Notes: generated from the sequence alone by a model not told the origin. A DNA stretch of 64,000 nucleotides from Enteractinococcus helveticum (GCF_001657475.1 NZ_LXEY01000021.1:124001-188000); one strand, 5' to 3'. Positions 28,599-39,333 are shown, counted from the stretch's first letter. Numbers and translations: made by a program.

Positions 28599-29693
28599 AT
28601 GGCGTATAAGGTTCAGGCCGCCGTCGTGCGGGCCAAAGATGCACCAGTGACCATCGAAACGATCATCGTGCCAAAACCTGGCCCCGGTGAGGTGGTTGTT
28701 GATGTATCCACCTGCGGTGTCTGCCACACCGACTACCTGTATGTCGAAGGCGGGGTCGGCGATAACTACCCGTACCTGCTGGGCCACGAATCCACCGCCG
28801 TCGTCGCCGAGATTGGCGAAGGGGTCACCAACGTTGCCGTGGGTGACAAGGTCATCTTGAACTGGCGCGCCGTGTGTGGTGAATGCCGCGCTTGCAAGAA
28901 GGGCCAGCTGCAGTACTGCTTTGCTACCCACAATGCCACCCAGAAAATGACCCTGGAAGACGGTACCGAACTGGAAGCCGCCCTGGGCATTGGCTCATTT
29001 GCCGAAAAGACCCTGGTTGCCGCTGGCCAGTGCACCAAGGTCGAAGCCGATCTGGAAGATCACCAGGATGCCGCCGTTGGCCTGCTGGGCTGTGGTGTCA
29101 TGGCCGGTATCGGTGCCGCCATCAACACCGGTGAACTCAAGCGCGGTGAATCCGCCGCTGTGATTGGCTGTGGTGGTGTCGGGATGGCTGCCATTCAGGG
29201 CGCCAAGCTGGCCGGTGCGACCACGATCATCGCCGTCGACATTGACGACGCCAAACTGGAACAGGCCAAGACCCTGGGCGCAACCCACACCGTGAACTCC
29301 AAACAGGTTGATGCCGTGGAGACCATTCGCGAACTCACCGATGGTTTCGGCGCCGACCTGGTGGTTGAAGCCGTGGGTCACCCAGAAACCTATAAGCAAG
29401 CCTTCTACGCACGCGACCTCGCCGGCCGCGTCGTCCTGGTGGGTGTACCGCACCCGGATATGAATCTGGAACTGCCATTTCAGGATGTGTTCAGCCGCGG
29501 TGGTTCGTTGAAGTCGTCGTGGTACGGCGATACCCTGCCATCACGGGACTTCCCAATGTTGGTTGAACAATACCTGCTGGGTAGGTTGGACCTGGATGCA
29601 TTCGTATCCGAGCGCATCGAACTGAACGATATTAACGAAGCTTTCGACAAAATGAACGCAGGCAAAGTCTTGCGCTCAGTGGTGGAGTTGTAA
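28599..29693 (+). CDS. mscR: S-(hydroxymethyl)mycothiol dehydrogenase
   Basis: Oxidises the adduct of formaldehyde and mycothiol to S-formylmycothiol with NAD; the same enzyme may reduce S-nitrosomycothiol. The 364-residue zinc-dependent medium-chain dehydrogenase has catalytic zinc ligands C39 (or C42) and H63 (GHES), the structural zinc motif [15 protein letters not shown] and the NAD-binding [13 protein letters not shown]. An AAGGAGAG ribosome site precedes the ATG. The four-base gap to the MBL hydrolase fits a two-gene formaldehyde detoxification operon. It supports a mycothiol-producing actinobacterium. Confidence 0.93.
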   Translation: MAYKVQAAVVRAKDAPVTIETIIVPKPGPGEVVVDVSTCGVCHTDYLYVEGGVGDNYPYLLGHESTAVVAEIGEGVTNVAVGDKVILNWRAVCGECRACKKGQLQYCFATHNATQKMTLEDGTELEAALGIGSFAEKTLVAAGQCTKVEADLEDHQDAAVGLLGCGVMAGIGAAINTGELKRGESAAVIGCGGVGMAAIQGAKLAGATTIIAVDIDDAKLEQAKTLGATHTVNSKQVDAVETIRELTDGFGADLVVEAVGHPETYKQAFYARDLAGRVVLVGVPHPDMNLELPFQDVFSRGGSLKSSWYGDTLPSRDFPMLVEQYLLGRLDLDAFVSERIELNDINEAFDKMNAGKVLRSVVEL

Positions 29694-29697
29694 ATCC

Positions 29698-30330
29698 ATG
29701 GCCAAGATTGAAAATATTGTAACCTCAGGAACGTTCTCCCTGGACGGTGGCACCTGGGATGTAGACAACAACGTCTACATCGTGGGTGATGACACCTCGG
29801 TGATCGTCATTGACCCGGCCCACGAGGTCGAAAAAGTCCGTGACGCGATCGGTGGTCGCAACGTGACAGCGATCCTGCTGACCCACGGCCACGACGACCA
29901 CATTTCGGAAGTCATGAAACTGCGCGAAATGGTCGATGCACCAGTCCTGATCCATAAAGATGATCAGATGCTCTGGGACGCAACCCACCCCAACGATCAA
30001 CCAGATGGTTACATCAGCGACGGCGATACTTTCGAAATCGCTGGCGTGACCCTGACCGCCATCCACACCCCGGGCCACTCGCCTGGTTGTGTGGTCTTCC
30101 ACGCCCCTGAGCTGGAAGGCGGTGTGCTGTTCTCCGGTGACACCTTATTCAACGGTGGCCCCGGTGCAACTGGCCGTTCGTATTCGGATTTCGATGTCAT
30201 CATCGAGTCCATTAAGAACAAGATCTTCCCGCTGCCCGAGCACACCAAGGTGTTGACCGGTCATGGTGATTCCACGGTGATCGGTGAAGAAAAACCGCAC
30301 CTGGATGAATGGATTGCCCGCGGTCACTAA
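29698..30330 (+). CDS. MBL-fold hydrolase, partner of mycothiol dehydrogenase
   Basis: A 210-residue metallo-beta-lactamase-fold protein with metal motifs LTHGHDDH, HTPGHSPG and SGDTLF plus a late LTGHGDST. It resembles the glyoxalase II branch. Its position four bases after mscR and the actinobacterial conservation of this pair suggest that it hydrolyses S-formylmycothiol to formate and mycothiol; this is inference from context. It ends at a bidirectional terminator. Confidence 0.88.
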   Translation: MAKIENIVTSGTFSLDGGTWDVDNNVYIVGDDTSVIVIDPAHEVEKVRDAIGGRNVTAILLTHGHDDHISEVMKLREMVDAPVLIHKDDQMLWDATHPNDQPDGYISDGDTFEIAGVTLTAIHTPGHSPGCVVFHAPELEGGVLFSGDTLFNGGPGATGRSYSDFDVIIESIKNKIFPLPEHTKVLTGHGDSTVIGEEKPHLDEWIARGH

Positions 30331-30344
30331 GCCGCATTTAAACG

Positions 30345-30386
30345 ACTCGGGGCTCCACAATCGCAACAGATTGTGGCGCCCCGAGT
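30345..30386. terminator. bidirectional terminator between convergent genes
   Basis: 18-base arms (30345-30362 and 30369-30386) pair except for one T/C mismatch around a six-base loop. The outer flanks are AT-rich on both sides. It lies between the MBL gene and the convergent thioesterase gene. Confidence 0.8.
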
Positions 30387-30402
30387 GCATTTAATACAGG
30401 AC

Positions 30403-31245
30403 TTATACGTCAGCGAGTCGAACCGTCTGGGATTGTTCGCTGCGACCCAGGACGCCGTCGGCGTCGTACAAGATGGCCGATGTGATACCGCCACCCGTTT
30501 GGCCAATATTGGCCGAGATCGCAAACCCGAGCCATTCACCAACCGGTGGACGCAAGAAGTGGATCGTTAGATCAACGTTGGCAAAAAAGACATTTTCTTC
30601 GGAGGGCTCTGCCAGCGGAGCCAACCCATTAGCGGTATCAGCCAGGCCAATGAGCTTGGCGAAGGAGGAGGTCTTTTCGCCTTCGATAATGTCCAGCTCG
30701 GTGGTGATCCACACGCGACCGTGGCCCGGTGCATGGTCCGGGAACTTTCGTGCCTGGATGGAACGAATAAACCCGCCGGGCCAACGCGTAGACATCTCAT
30801 CCCAAGGTTTGGCCTCTTCAACCGGTGGCAGGTGCTCATCGCAAATATTTGCGACCCGGGACGTGTCAGAGGTGATGATCTTCCAGGTACGACCAACCAG
30901 TACGGCCCGACCTTGGGCATACACGGTGGACTGAATCAATTCGATGGTGCGTCCGGGGCGAATGGTTTCGGTAACGACTTTGACCTCACCGGCGTGCAGC
31001 TTGCCCAGAATATCGAAACTGATCCGCGACGTCAGAAAATCCTTGCGCGGATGATACGCTTCCAGTTCTGCAGCCACCAGACCCGAAACCGGAGCCATGT
31101 GCAGTTCATCTTCTTGCCACGCGCCCTGCGCGTGCTGTGTTGAGACAAAAAACGACGTCCGGACGTCTTCACTAATTTCGATAGGTTTAGTCCGGCGAAA
31201 ATACGCAGTCTCGTGTGGTTGAGTTGCTTGGGGTGATGAGGTCAT
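30403..31245 (-). CDS. TesB-like acyl-CoA thioesterase family protein
   Basis: A 280-residue double-hotdog protein. The N-terminal half has a hot-dog strand and helix around GLVAAELEAYHPRKDFLTSRISFDILGKL and the C-terminal half around DLTIHFLRPPVGEWLGFAISANIG, both typical of acyl-CoA thioesterase II-like proteins in actinobacteria. The substrate is unknown. It converges with the MBL gene. Confidence 0.78.
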   Translation of the reverse strand: MTSSPQATQPHETAYFRRTKPIEISEDVRTSFFVSTQHAQGAWQEDELHMAPVSGLVAAELEAYHPRKDFLTSRISFDILGKLHAGEVKVVTETIRPGRTIELIQSTVYAQGRAVLVGRTWKIITSDTSRVANICDEHLPPVEEAKPWDEMSTRWPGGFIRSIQARKFPDHAPGHGRVWITTELDIIEGEKTSSFAKLIGLADTANGLAPLAEPSEENVFFANVDLTIHFLRPPVGEWLGFAISANIGQTGGGITSAILYDADGVLGRSEQSQTVRLADV

Positions 31246-31325
31246 GAGCCTATCTTGCCAGAAACCTCAGTACCTTGTGAGATGTGGCACGGCAATGTTT
31301 CGTTGTTCGGTGACTGACTGCGAAC

Positions 31326-32078
31326 TCAAATGAGTAACGGGATAAATTCGCTTCCGATAACGGAGATTCCCATGACTAGGACGAACCAACCGAATCCGGT
31401 TCGCAATGTGCTGGCTGGTATTTTGGCAGCAAGACGTGCCCCAAGCAGCGAACCGACAACGGCCAATGCCGTAAAAGCCAGAGTCAATGGCCAGTTGATA
31501 CTTACAGCAAAGAGGTGTCCACCAAGTGCAGCGGCGTTTTTCATCACGATGGCTAGCAGCGAGGTACCGATCGCGAGGTGGACTGATAACCCGCCAAACA
31601 TCACAAGCGCTGGCACAATCAGGAAGCCACCGCCGGCTCCGACCAACCCCGTAACAGCACCGACCCCTGCCCCAATCAGCAATGAGGCCCAGAGCTTCGG
31701 CATTGCCTTATCATCAGCTACACGTTGCTTTTTTCTGATCATATTGAACGAGGTGGCAATCATGATGACAGCAAAGAGACTCATCAGCAGGAACCCTGGA
31801 AGGAATTGCGCTGTCAAACCACCAAGAAAGGCTCCCACCATCGACGCCAGACCAAACGGTAGCCCCACGCGGAACGAGACGTGTTTGCCTTTCCAGTGTG
31901 GGATGAGAGCTGCTAAGGACGTCAGCGCGACGATGACCAGCGAGGAGGCGATGGCTTCCTGCGCTTCCATTCCCATGATGTATTTGAGAATGGGCACCGT
32001 CAGGATCGAGCCACCACCCCCTAACAGGCCAAGCGACAGACCTACCAGTATGGCGAGGACATAACCGGCAATGATCAT
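31326..32078 (-). CDS. TauE/SafE-family sulfite/sulfonate exporter
   Basis: A 250-residue membrane protein with about seven to eight hydrophobic segments. It has the duplicated family motif: GLLGGGGSILTVPIL (about 18-32) and GLVGAGGGFLIVPALVMFGG (about 138-157). Three bases separate the preceding MBL-rhodanese gene from it. In staphylococcal cst operons a TauE-like protein exports sulfite made by persulfide oxidation. The same role is likely here. Confidence 0.88.
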   Translation of the reverse strand: MIIAGYVLAILVGLSLGLLGGGGSILTVPILKYIMGMEAQEAIASSLVIVALTSLAALIPHWKGKHVSFRVGLPFGLASMVGAFLGGLTAQFLPGFLLMSLFAVIMIATSFNMIRKKQRVADDKAMPKLWASLLIGAGVGAVTGLVGAGGGFLIVPALVMFGGLSVHLAIGTSLLAIVMKNAAALGGHLFAVSINWPLTLAFTALAVVGSLLGARLAAKIPASTLRTGFGWFVLVMGISVIGSEFIPLLI

Positions 32079-32081
32079 GGT

Positions 32082-33500
32082 TTATGCCCTCGGGCGGGCT
32101 GGCACATTGCCGGGCTTGGCTGCCCAGGAATTGAAGTTTCCGTCGAGTTCGGCCACATCATAACCATATCGCCGCAGCGCCGAGGCTCCCACGGCAGCTC
32201 GTCGCCCGGAAGCGCAATACGTCACGATCGTGGCGTCGTCGGGTAGTTTCGATAAGTCCCAGATGACGCGGCTAACCGGCACTCGTTCGGCCCCCGGGAT
32301 GTACCCTTCGGCAAATTCAGTGTTGTTTCGCACATCTAATAGGAACACGTCATCGTTCTCGGCCAGTTCATCCACACTCATGACCGGTACGCCCTGCCCC
32401 AACAATCCGTCAAGCGAGGTGGTGAATCCAGTGAGCCCATCCACACCAACCCGAATAAAGTGGTCACGATACCGTGCGGCGTCTTCGGCATCCTGTGCCA
32501 GAATCACCAGGTCGCGATGTTCGTCTTCGGGGTTGTACGCCCACGCAATGTGGGTGGCGGCTTTGGAAGCATCAGCAATGGAGAGGGCCCCGGCAACGGC
32601 GGCATCATATCGTTCGGTGTGATGCCGAGTGTCGACGAAGATCTTGTCGTCGTGGTCTAGCAGTGGTTTGAGCTCTGCAGGCGTATATTCGGTCAGTTCT
32701 GGCAGTTCGCCAAGAATTGCCGGACCTTGACGGTTTTGGACTTTCATCCGTGCAAAATACGCGTGGGCATCAGGCTGAGAGTTCAACAGCTCATTGACGA
32801 ACCCGCCAATATCATTGTTTTGTACAAAAGGTGCCCACCATGAGAAATTGCGTTCGTATCCCACGGTTGTGGTGGGTACTGCACCAAGGGCCTTGCCACA
32901 TGCAGAGCCCGCACCGTGTGCTGGCAAGACCTGCACATAATCGGGCAGCGGGAGAAAATGTTCACGTAGCGAAGCAAAGAGCTGCTGGGCGCCAACGAAG
33001 CGCGTATCTACGCCACCGGCTGCTTCATCCAGAAGATCTGGGCGACCCAGGTCGCCCACAAAAACGAAGTCGCCGCTGAGCATGAAGCCTGGTTCTGAGG
33101 CTTGCGCACCGTCAGTGACAAGGAAAGCCATGTGCTCTGGAGTATGGCCAGGAGTATGAACGGCTTCGAAAGTGATGTTTCCTATAGAAATTTTGTGGCC
33201 GTGCTTCATACGAACCGCGTCATCGAAGCCCTCACCGTAGAGCCAATCGGGCCCGCCTTCGTCTGAGACATAGACTTGTGCCCCGGTTGCATTGGCTAGT
33301 TCAAGGGTTCCCGAGAGATAATCCGCATGGATGTGGGTCTCGGTTACACCGATAATCTCCATACCTTCTGCTTCCGCCATATCGAGGTAGACCTGGATAT
33401 CACGTCGCGGATCGACCACAATAGCGGTGTTGTTGGCCTGACAACCAAAGAAATAGCTGCCTTGGGCAAGATCTGGATCGTAGATGTGTTCAAGTAACAT
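32082..33500 (-). CDS. MBL-fold persulfide dioxygenase-like protein with rhodanese domains
   Basis: A CstB/ETHE1-like protein of 472 residues. The N-terminal MBL domain (1-240) has H56, H58 and D60 in THIHAD, then HTPGHTPEH, SGDFVFVGDLGRPD and LPAHG: the mononuclear iron site of persulfide dioxygenases. Two rhodanese-like domains follow. The first (about 265-360) lacks an active Cys. The second has C429 in CASGRRA. It is likely to oxidise low-molecular-weight persulfides to sulfite or thiosulfate. The ribosome site AAGGAG precedes the ATG. The gene is read with the small Cys protein upstream and tauE downstream. Confidence 0.9.
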   Translation of the reverse strand: MLLEHIYDPDLAQGSYFFGCQANNTAIVVDPRRDIQVYLDMAEAEGMEIIGVTETHIHADYLSGTLELANATGAQVYVSDEGGPDWLYGEGFDDAVRMKHGHKISIGNITFEAVHTPGHTPEHMAFLVTDGAQASEPGFMLSGDFVFVGDLGRPDLLDEAAGGVDTRFVGAQQLFASLREHFLPLPDYVQVLPAHGAGSACGKALGAVPTTTVGYERNFSWWAPFVQNNDIGGFVNELLNSQPDAHAYFARMKVQNRQGPAILGELPELTEYTPAELKPLLDHDDKIFVDTRHHTERYDAAVAGALSIADASKAATHIAWAYNPEDEHRDLVILAQDAEDAARYRDHFIRVGVDGLTGFTTSLDGLLGQGVPVMSVDELAENDDVFLLDVRNNTEFAEGYIPGAERVPVSRVIWDLSKLPDDATIVTYCASGRRAAVGASALRRYGYDVAELDGNFNSWAAKPGNVPARPRA

Positions 33501-33532
33501 ATTGGCTCCTTGTACTTCGTTGCAGGTGAGTT

Positions 33533-33718
33533 CTAGCGTCCGAATAACCGGGCCAAAATGCCCGGATTAGCTGCCCGAGCGGCAGCAATTTCTTGTTGAG
33601 AGTGCTTGCCGTTGCACCACTGCGCGGCTGGCACGGATGCCTTCACAACGTCAATGTGCTGGCCGCAACCAGCCCACGTCGTTTTTCCGCAAACATCACA
33701 TTTCACTGATCGACACAT
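33533..33718 (-). CDS. small Cys-rich protein of the persulfide locus
   Basis: A 61-residue protein with CxxxxCxxC (C2, C7, C10), a further Cys at 18, His21 and a C-terminal Cys35-x-x-x-H39, suggesting a metal-binding or redox knuckle. Its tail is basic. GAGGAAG lies upstream of the ATG. I recognise it only as a conserved small protein, without a known role. It is the first gene of the persulfide-detoxification transcript, under the CstR-like operators, so it may handle sulfane sulfur or metal. Confidence 0.7.
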   Translation of the reverse strand: MCRSVKCDVCGKTTWAGCGQHIDVVKASVPAAQWCNGKHSQQEIAAARAANPGILARLFGR

Positions 33719-33757
33719 TTATATCTTCCTCATACTGTTACGGGAGTTTACCTGTAA

Positions 33758-33797
33758 ATACCCCCTGGGGTATACGAGACTATACTCCCTGGGGTAT
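33758..33797. promoter_or_regulatory. double CstR/CsoR-type operator
   Basis: Two near-identical palindromes: ATACCCCCTGGGGTAT (33758-33773, arms perfect) and ATACTCCCTGGGGTAT (33782-33797, one arm change). Their centres are 24 bases apart. They fall between the divergent small-protein/persulfide genes and the CstR-like gene, the position for coordinate repression and autoregulation. The form (A/T-flanked run of C and G) matches known operators of the CsoR family. Confidence 0.85.
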
Positions 33798-33830
33798 GCT
33801 GGAGGCAAGTTAACATCGATTTTTGGAGTG

Positions 33831-34112
33831 ATGATGGTTCAGTCAACTGGATTAGAGAACGACCCCCAGGCTAAAAAGAAGGTAGTCAACCGCCTGCGTC
33901 GGGCACACGGTCAACTTGCGGCCGTTATTAGCGCAGTCGAAGATGACGCGCATTGCACAGAAATCATCCAGCAGCTGTCGGCCGTCTCGAAGGCCTTAGA
34001 CCGTGCGGGCTTCTTGGTCATTTCTTCCGCACTTCAGGAATGTTTGACAGTCGGCAAGGTGCAAGAGGAAGATGTAGCACAGTTGGAAAAATTGTTCCTG
34101 TCGTTTGCTTAG
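33831..34112 (+). CDS. cstR: CstR-like persulfide-sensing repressor (CsoR family)
   Basis: A 93-residue helical repressor. The two family cysteines are C42 (HCTEIIQQLSAV) and C71 (ALQECL), 29 residues apart as in CstR. The His that completes the copper site of CsoR, four residues before the second Cys, is Ala (A67). This points to persulfide rather than Cu(I) sensing. The start at 33831 or 33834 follows TTGGAG. The adjacent double operator and persulfide genes support the assignment. Binding of persulfides would crosslink the cysteines and release DNA. Confidence 0.85.
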   Translation: MMVQSTGLENDPQAKKKVVNRLRRAHGQLAAVISAVEDDAHCTEIIQQLSAVSKALDRAGFLVISSALQECLTVGKVQEEDVAQLEKLFLSFA

Positions 34113-34388
34113 GTTCAGGTCCATCTCACTACACTGTCGCCATGCTCCTGGACACCTCAACTCTGGTGAGAGACGGCAGTCAGCCAATAACTTGTGGAGG
34201 GCACCGCACTTCCCTAGTCCACGTCCTCTAACTTAAGCTGAGGTATGGTTTCTTGCTGCCCCGGGGCCCATATCTGAAGCGCATGAAGGCGTGTTCAATA
34301 GGCGATACGCCTGAAAACTGGCGAGCCAATACCCCTCCGTGGATTGACTCCTGCTGCCTCACGCATTGTTGAGGTTGTAACCGCAGCA

Positions 34389-35213
34389 GGGATGGATGCT
34401 TGTCTCTGATTGCTTGATGCAGGCGTTGAACTTGACCGCATCCGTTGGATTCGACCACGTGAAGCATGGTTCATCGACGGTGCCCAACTGCAACCGCTCA
34501 AGCAGGTCGGTGCTCTCATTGAGGGCGCAGCACACGAAGCTGAAGCGGGTGCTAAGGCGAGTGACGTCACCGATCTTTTCCGCCGCCTAGAAGACGCCGG
34601 GCGGGTCATGCGTTTGGATGAACATCTCGAACCAAAAATGTATCGCGTGACCATGCTCAGTCGTGCTGAGCTCATGGATTTACGACAGATTACCGGGGTG
34701 ATCCGCCGCGGTCACGTGCGGGCGGTCGAGCAGAGGCGCGTCATGCTCGATGACGGCGAGCTGAGCATCTCAATCGATGAGCTCCTCATCGATAGTTCCG
34801 CTTATGGGCTCGCTGCCTCGCCGAAGGTGCAGATTTTCCAAGACAATAAAATTATCCTGCAGCAGATCAGACATGCCTCGCCTACCTTCAATGCAGCGCT
34901 TATTGCCTTTCTGGAAGTACACCGAGACGATAACAATGAACGAAACCGACTAGCGCCACCGAACGTCTCTACCAATAAACCCTCCGATATTCTCATGATG
35001 CTCGTCCGTACGTGGGTCGCCGCCGATCATTGGAGAAGTGAACCTGATGTGAAGAGCTAGATAGCGCACAGCCGACTGAAGCTGACGCGAGGTGTTAGCA
35101 CGAGAATGGACGATCCGCTGGGGCGCGCCGCGGTTGAGCGATACGTCGCGCATCTACCTAAGACAATACAAATATGCGAGCCCTTGCGAAAGTGTAGCAG
35201 TGCTATTCATTAA
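34389..35213 (+). pseudogene. FAD/NAD(P)-dependent oxidoreductase remnant, 5'-truncated with two in-frame stops
   Basis: One frame reads like the C-terminal half of a family of about 500-residue FAD/NAD(P)-binding proteins: GMDACL-stop-LLDAGVELDRIRWIRPREAW, then HASPTFNAALIAFLEVHRDD and NRLAPPN. TGA at 34407-34409 stands where a Trp is expected, and TAG at 35058-35060 again where a Trp would fit before IAHSRLKL. Reading continues in frame to TAA at 35211-35213. Each stop is one G-to-A change from TGG. The N-terminal FAD-binding half is missing; upstream of about 34389 the frame is open but unlike the family. The gene is therefore probably a fairly young, truncated pseudogene. The interval 34113-34388 holds no gene I can support. 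Confidence 0.7.
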
Positions 35214-35317
35214 TATGCTCCGAGACCGGATGGGCAGATACAGCGGGATCGGTAGGGCTTCATCGTTTCAGCATATTGCGCAGAGTGAGGGTCTCGAAAG
35301 CGAACAAGACTAAAATA

Positions 35318-35902
35318 CTATTCATAACAAGTTTTTTTCAGAATCTCATAGTCTGGGTGTGCATGGAGCCCATATTTTTCGGTGATCGGATCGATGAAGA
35401 CGTCTGGTTCACTCGGCGGTCGAAGAGTAAAACGAAGAAACGCAACGAGTAACCCGCCGAGAAACACGACCGCAAATACAACTGTCACCCATGAAGGATC
35501 GAGTTGTTCTAAGACCAATACGAATAATGTCTGGGCGACGGCGATGATCACGAAGAAGGTAGCGATGTCCAACCAAAGGATGTTCCGCTTTGTGATGCTC
35601 TTGTAAAGAAATACGATGCCAATCATGCTGATCGGCAATGAATAAAGCGCGATCGTCGCGGCAGGGAGGAATGCAGGATACTGATAGCCGCCAGCTGCGA
35701 ATAAGATTATCTGCAGGAGTACCACGGGCCAGATAGCGATTTTAATGTGTTCCCAGTAGCTCTCGTTGACCGCGCTGAAAATTGCAGCAAGTCTATTATG
35801 CCCTGTCCAATCAAACGTGAAGTGAAGTAAACTCCCCACAAAACTCAGCGGTAGGATCATCCACCAACTGACAGTAACCAGGGTTTCAAACGCCATGCAC
35901 AC
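35318..35902 (-). CDS. DUF6512-like membrane protein
   Basis: A 194-residue membrane protein with about five to six hydrophobic segments. HFTFDWTGHNRLAAIFSAVNESYWEHIK (residues about 27-54) has the polar pattern of a family I recall as DUF6512, with conserved Asn, Glu, Trp and His. The C-terminal 35 residues are hydrophilic. Function is unknown. The base composition is AT-rich and the gene is isolated between a pseudogene and nrdF, suggesting acquired DNA. Confidence 0.6.
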   Translation of the reverse strand: MCMAFETLVTVSWWMILPLSFVGSLLHFTFDWTGHNRLAAIFSAVNESYWEHIKIAIWPVVLLQIILFAAGGYQYPAFLPAATIALYSLPISMIGIVFLYKSITKRNILWLDIATFFVIIAVAQTLFVLVLEQLDPSWVTVVFAVVFLGGLLVAFLRFTLRPPSEPDVFIDPITEKYGLHAHPDYEILKKTCYE

Positions 35903-36000
35903 ACCGTAGCACCCTTCGGTGTAGAGCGTCTATTGGTGGTTCAAGTGACTTTTCCGTCACCAATACATGGTCTCTGCGATTGTGAAGAAGTCGCTAAAGA

Positions 36001-36036
36001 CGCCCCGGACCTGCCAGAGATCGCAGATCCGGGGCG
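36001..36036 (-). terminator. probable terminator after nrdF
   Basis: CGCCCCGGA (36001-36009) pairs with TCCGGGGCG (36028-36036) over an 18-base loop. It lies about 40 bases downstream of the nrdF stop in its direction and is followed by TCTTT. The T run is short, so termination may be partial. Confidence 0.6.
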
Positions 36037-36074
36037 TGATCAGGTTTTATAGCAGAAGCTTCAAAGAGCGGTTC

Positions 36075-37067
<993 letters not shown>

Positions 37068-37107
37068 CTACGATTTTAATTTCAGACGCTGATGCTTACC
37101 TGAGAAA

Positions 37108-37144
37108 GTGTGCCGCTTGACGCGTCGTCGGTCAAACGGCACAC
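37108..37144 (-). other. intercistronic hairpin between nrdE and nrdF
   Basis: GTGTGCCG (37108-37115) pairs with CGGCACAC (37137-37144), with an inner TTGAC/GTCAA stem. No T run follows. It lies 14 bases after the nrdE stop, and could stabilise the upstream RNA or attenuate nrdF. Confidence 0.55.
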
Positions 37145-37158
37145 CCTCGTGTGTTGGC

Positions 37159-39333
37159 TTACAGCATGCAGGATACGCAGCCTTCGATTTCAGTTCCTTC
37201 AAGCGCCAGCTGGCGGACCCGGACGTAGTAAAGGGTTTTGATGCCCTGGGTCCAGGCGTAGATCTGGGCTTTGTTGACGTCACGTGTGGTGGCGGTGTCT
37301 TTGAAGAAGAGTGTCAACGACAGACCTTGGTCAACGTGCTGGGTTGCAGCAGCGTAGGTGTCGATGATTTTCTTGTAACCGATTTCGTAGGCGTCTTCGA
37401 AGTATTCGAGGTTGTCGTTGGTCAGGTACGGAGCTGGGTAGTAGACACGACCCAGGCGTCCTTCTTTGCGAATCTCTACCTTCGAAGCCACCGGGTGAAT
37501 CGACGAGGTCGAGTTATTGATGTATGAAATCGAACCCGTTGGTGGTACTGCCTGCAAGTTCTGGTTGTAGATCCCGTGCTCCATGACGGAGGCTTTGAGC
37601 TCTTGCCAGTCCTGCTGAGTCGGAATGTGGACATTGGCATCGATAAAGAGCTGTGCAACTTTATCGGTGGCTGGTTTCCATTCCTGATCGGTGTATTTGT
37701 CGAAGAATTCACCGGATGCGTATTTGGAGTCTTCGAATCCGCCGAAGGTCTCGTCGCGCTCGATGGCAATCTTATTGGATGCGCGCAGTGCGTGATAGAC
37801 CACGGTGTAGAAGTACATGTTCGTGAAGTCGATGCCTTCTTCAGAACCGTAATGGACTTGTTCACGAGCAAGGTAGCCGTGCAAGTTCATCTGACCGAGA
37901 CCAATTGCGTGAGACTGGGAGTTGCCTTTAGCAATCGATGGGACAGAGGAGATATCTGACAGGTCAGATACTGCGGTCAATGCGCGGACTGCCGTTTCGA
38001 TGGAGCCACCGAAGTCTTCGGAGTCCATGGTCTTGGCAATGTTCATTGATCCTAGGTTGCACGAAATGTCTTTTCCGACGTGGTCGTAGGACAGATCTGC
38101 GTTATAGGTCGATGGGTCAGAGACCTGCAAGATTTCCGAGCACAGGTTCGACATCGAGATGCGACCCTTGATCGGGTTGGCTGCGTTGACGTGATCTTCG
38201 AAGACCATGTAGGGGTAACCAGATTCGAACTGGAGTTCAGCAACGGTTTGGAAGAAGTCACGCGGTTTGATCTTGGTTTTCTTGATCCGTGGATCGTCAA
38301 CCATTTCGTAGTACTTCTCGGTGACCGAGATTTCGCTGAATGGCATACCGTAGACGCGTTCAACATCGTATGGGCTGAACAGGTACATTGGTTCGTTCTT
38401 TTTGGCCAGTTCAAAGGTGATGTCTGGGATGACGACACCCAGCGAGAGCGTCTTGATGCGAATCTTTTCATCAGCGTTTTCGCGTTTGGTGTCCAAGAAC
38501 GTCATGATGTCTGGGTGGTGTGCGTTCAGGTACGCTGCACCTGCTCCCTGACGTGCACCAAGCTGGTTGGCGTAGGAGAAGGAGTCTTCTAGCAGTTTCA
38601 TGACAGGCACGACACCGGAAGACTGGTTTTCAATCTTCTTAATAGGTGCACCTTGTTCACGCAGGTTGGTGAGGTTTAGTGCGACCCCGCCACCACGTTT
38701 GGACAGCTGCAGCGAGGAGTTAATACCGCGTGCAATGGATTCCATGTTGTCTTCGACACGTAGCAAGAAGCATGAGACCAGTTCGCCACGCTGTTGTTTA
38801 CCAGCGTTCAGGAAGGTCGGGGTGGCCGGCTGGAAGCGGCCCAGGATGATTTCATCCACCAGGCTGCTTGCCATGGCTTGGTCACCGCGCGCTAGGTACA
38901 AAGCGTTCATAACGACGCGATCTTCGTAGCGTTCCAGGTAGCGTTCGCCGTCAAAAGTCTTTAGCGCGTAAGAAGTGTAGAACTTGAAAGCGCCCAAGAA
39001 TGATGGGAACCGGAATTTGTGAGCGTATGCCTGATCGTAGAGGCCAAAGACGAACTCTTCCGGGTACTGTTCGAAGGTTTCTGCTTCGTAGTAGTCGTTT
39101 TCGATGAGGTAATCGATCTGTTCGCGACGACTGTGGAAGAATACCGTGTTCTTGTTAACGTGCTGCAAGAAGTATTGACGTGCAGCAGCATGATCGGCTT
39201 CGAACTGGATCTCACCGTTTGAACCATAGAGGTTCAAAATAGCGTTCAGTTCGTGGTATCCGAGGCCTTTCCAGGCCTCAGGAAGCTTCTTAGCCGACTG
39301 AATTAGTTCTGCTTCAGTGAGTGTTGTTGCCAA
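37159..39333 (-). CDS. nrdE: class Ib ribonucleotide reductase alpha subunit
   Basis: Reduces ribonucleoside diphosphates with a thiyl radical. The 724-residue length is usual. Radical and substrate-site motifs are present: [25 protein letters not shown] and [14 protein letters not shown], with the C-terminal redox pair in CVSCML that is recharged by NrdH. The start codon is TTG at 39333, lying 31 bases inside the end of nrdI. No other start gives the typical [10 protein letters not shown] beginning. Confidence 0.97.
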   Translation of the reverse strand: MATTLTEAELIQSAKKLPEAWKGLGYHELNAILNLYGSNGEIQFEADHAAARQYFLQHVNKNTVFFHSRREQIDYLIENDYYEAETFEQYPEEFVFGLYDQAYAHKFRFPSFLGAFKFYTSYALKTFDGERYLERYEDRVVMNALYLARGDQAMASSLVDEIILGRFQPATPTFLNAGKQQRGELVSCFLLRVEDNMESIARGINSSLQLSKRGGGVALNLTNLREQGAPIKKIENQSSGVVPVMKLLEDSFSYANQLGARQGAGAAYLNAHHPDIMTFLDTKRENADEKIRIKTLSLGVVIPDITFELAKKNEPMYLFSPYDVERVYGMPFSEISVTEKYYEMVDDPRIKKTKIKPRDFFQTVAELQFESGYPYMVFEDHVNAANPIKGRISMSNLCSEILQVSDPSTYNADLSYDHVGKDISCNLGSMNIAKTMDSEDFGGSIETAVRALTAVSDLSDISSVPSIAKGNSQSHAIGLGQMNLHGYLAREQVHYGSEEGIDFTNMYFYTVVYHALRASNKIAIERDETFGGFEDSKYASGEFFDKYTDQEWKPATDKVAQLFIDANVHIPTQQDWQELKASVMEHGIYNQNLQAVPPTGSISYINNSTSSIHPVASKVEIRKEGRLGRVYYPAPYLTNDNLEYFEDAYEIGYKKIIDTYAAATQHVDQGLSLTLFFKDTATTRDVNKAQIYAWTQGIKTLYYVRVRQLALEGTEIEGCVSCML

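Noticed and set aside
34295-34675. 126-residue minus-strand open frame
   Set aside because: It is antisense to the oxidoreductase remnant and is Ser/Arg-rich without a family signature.
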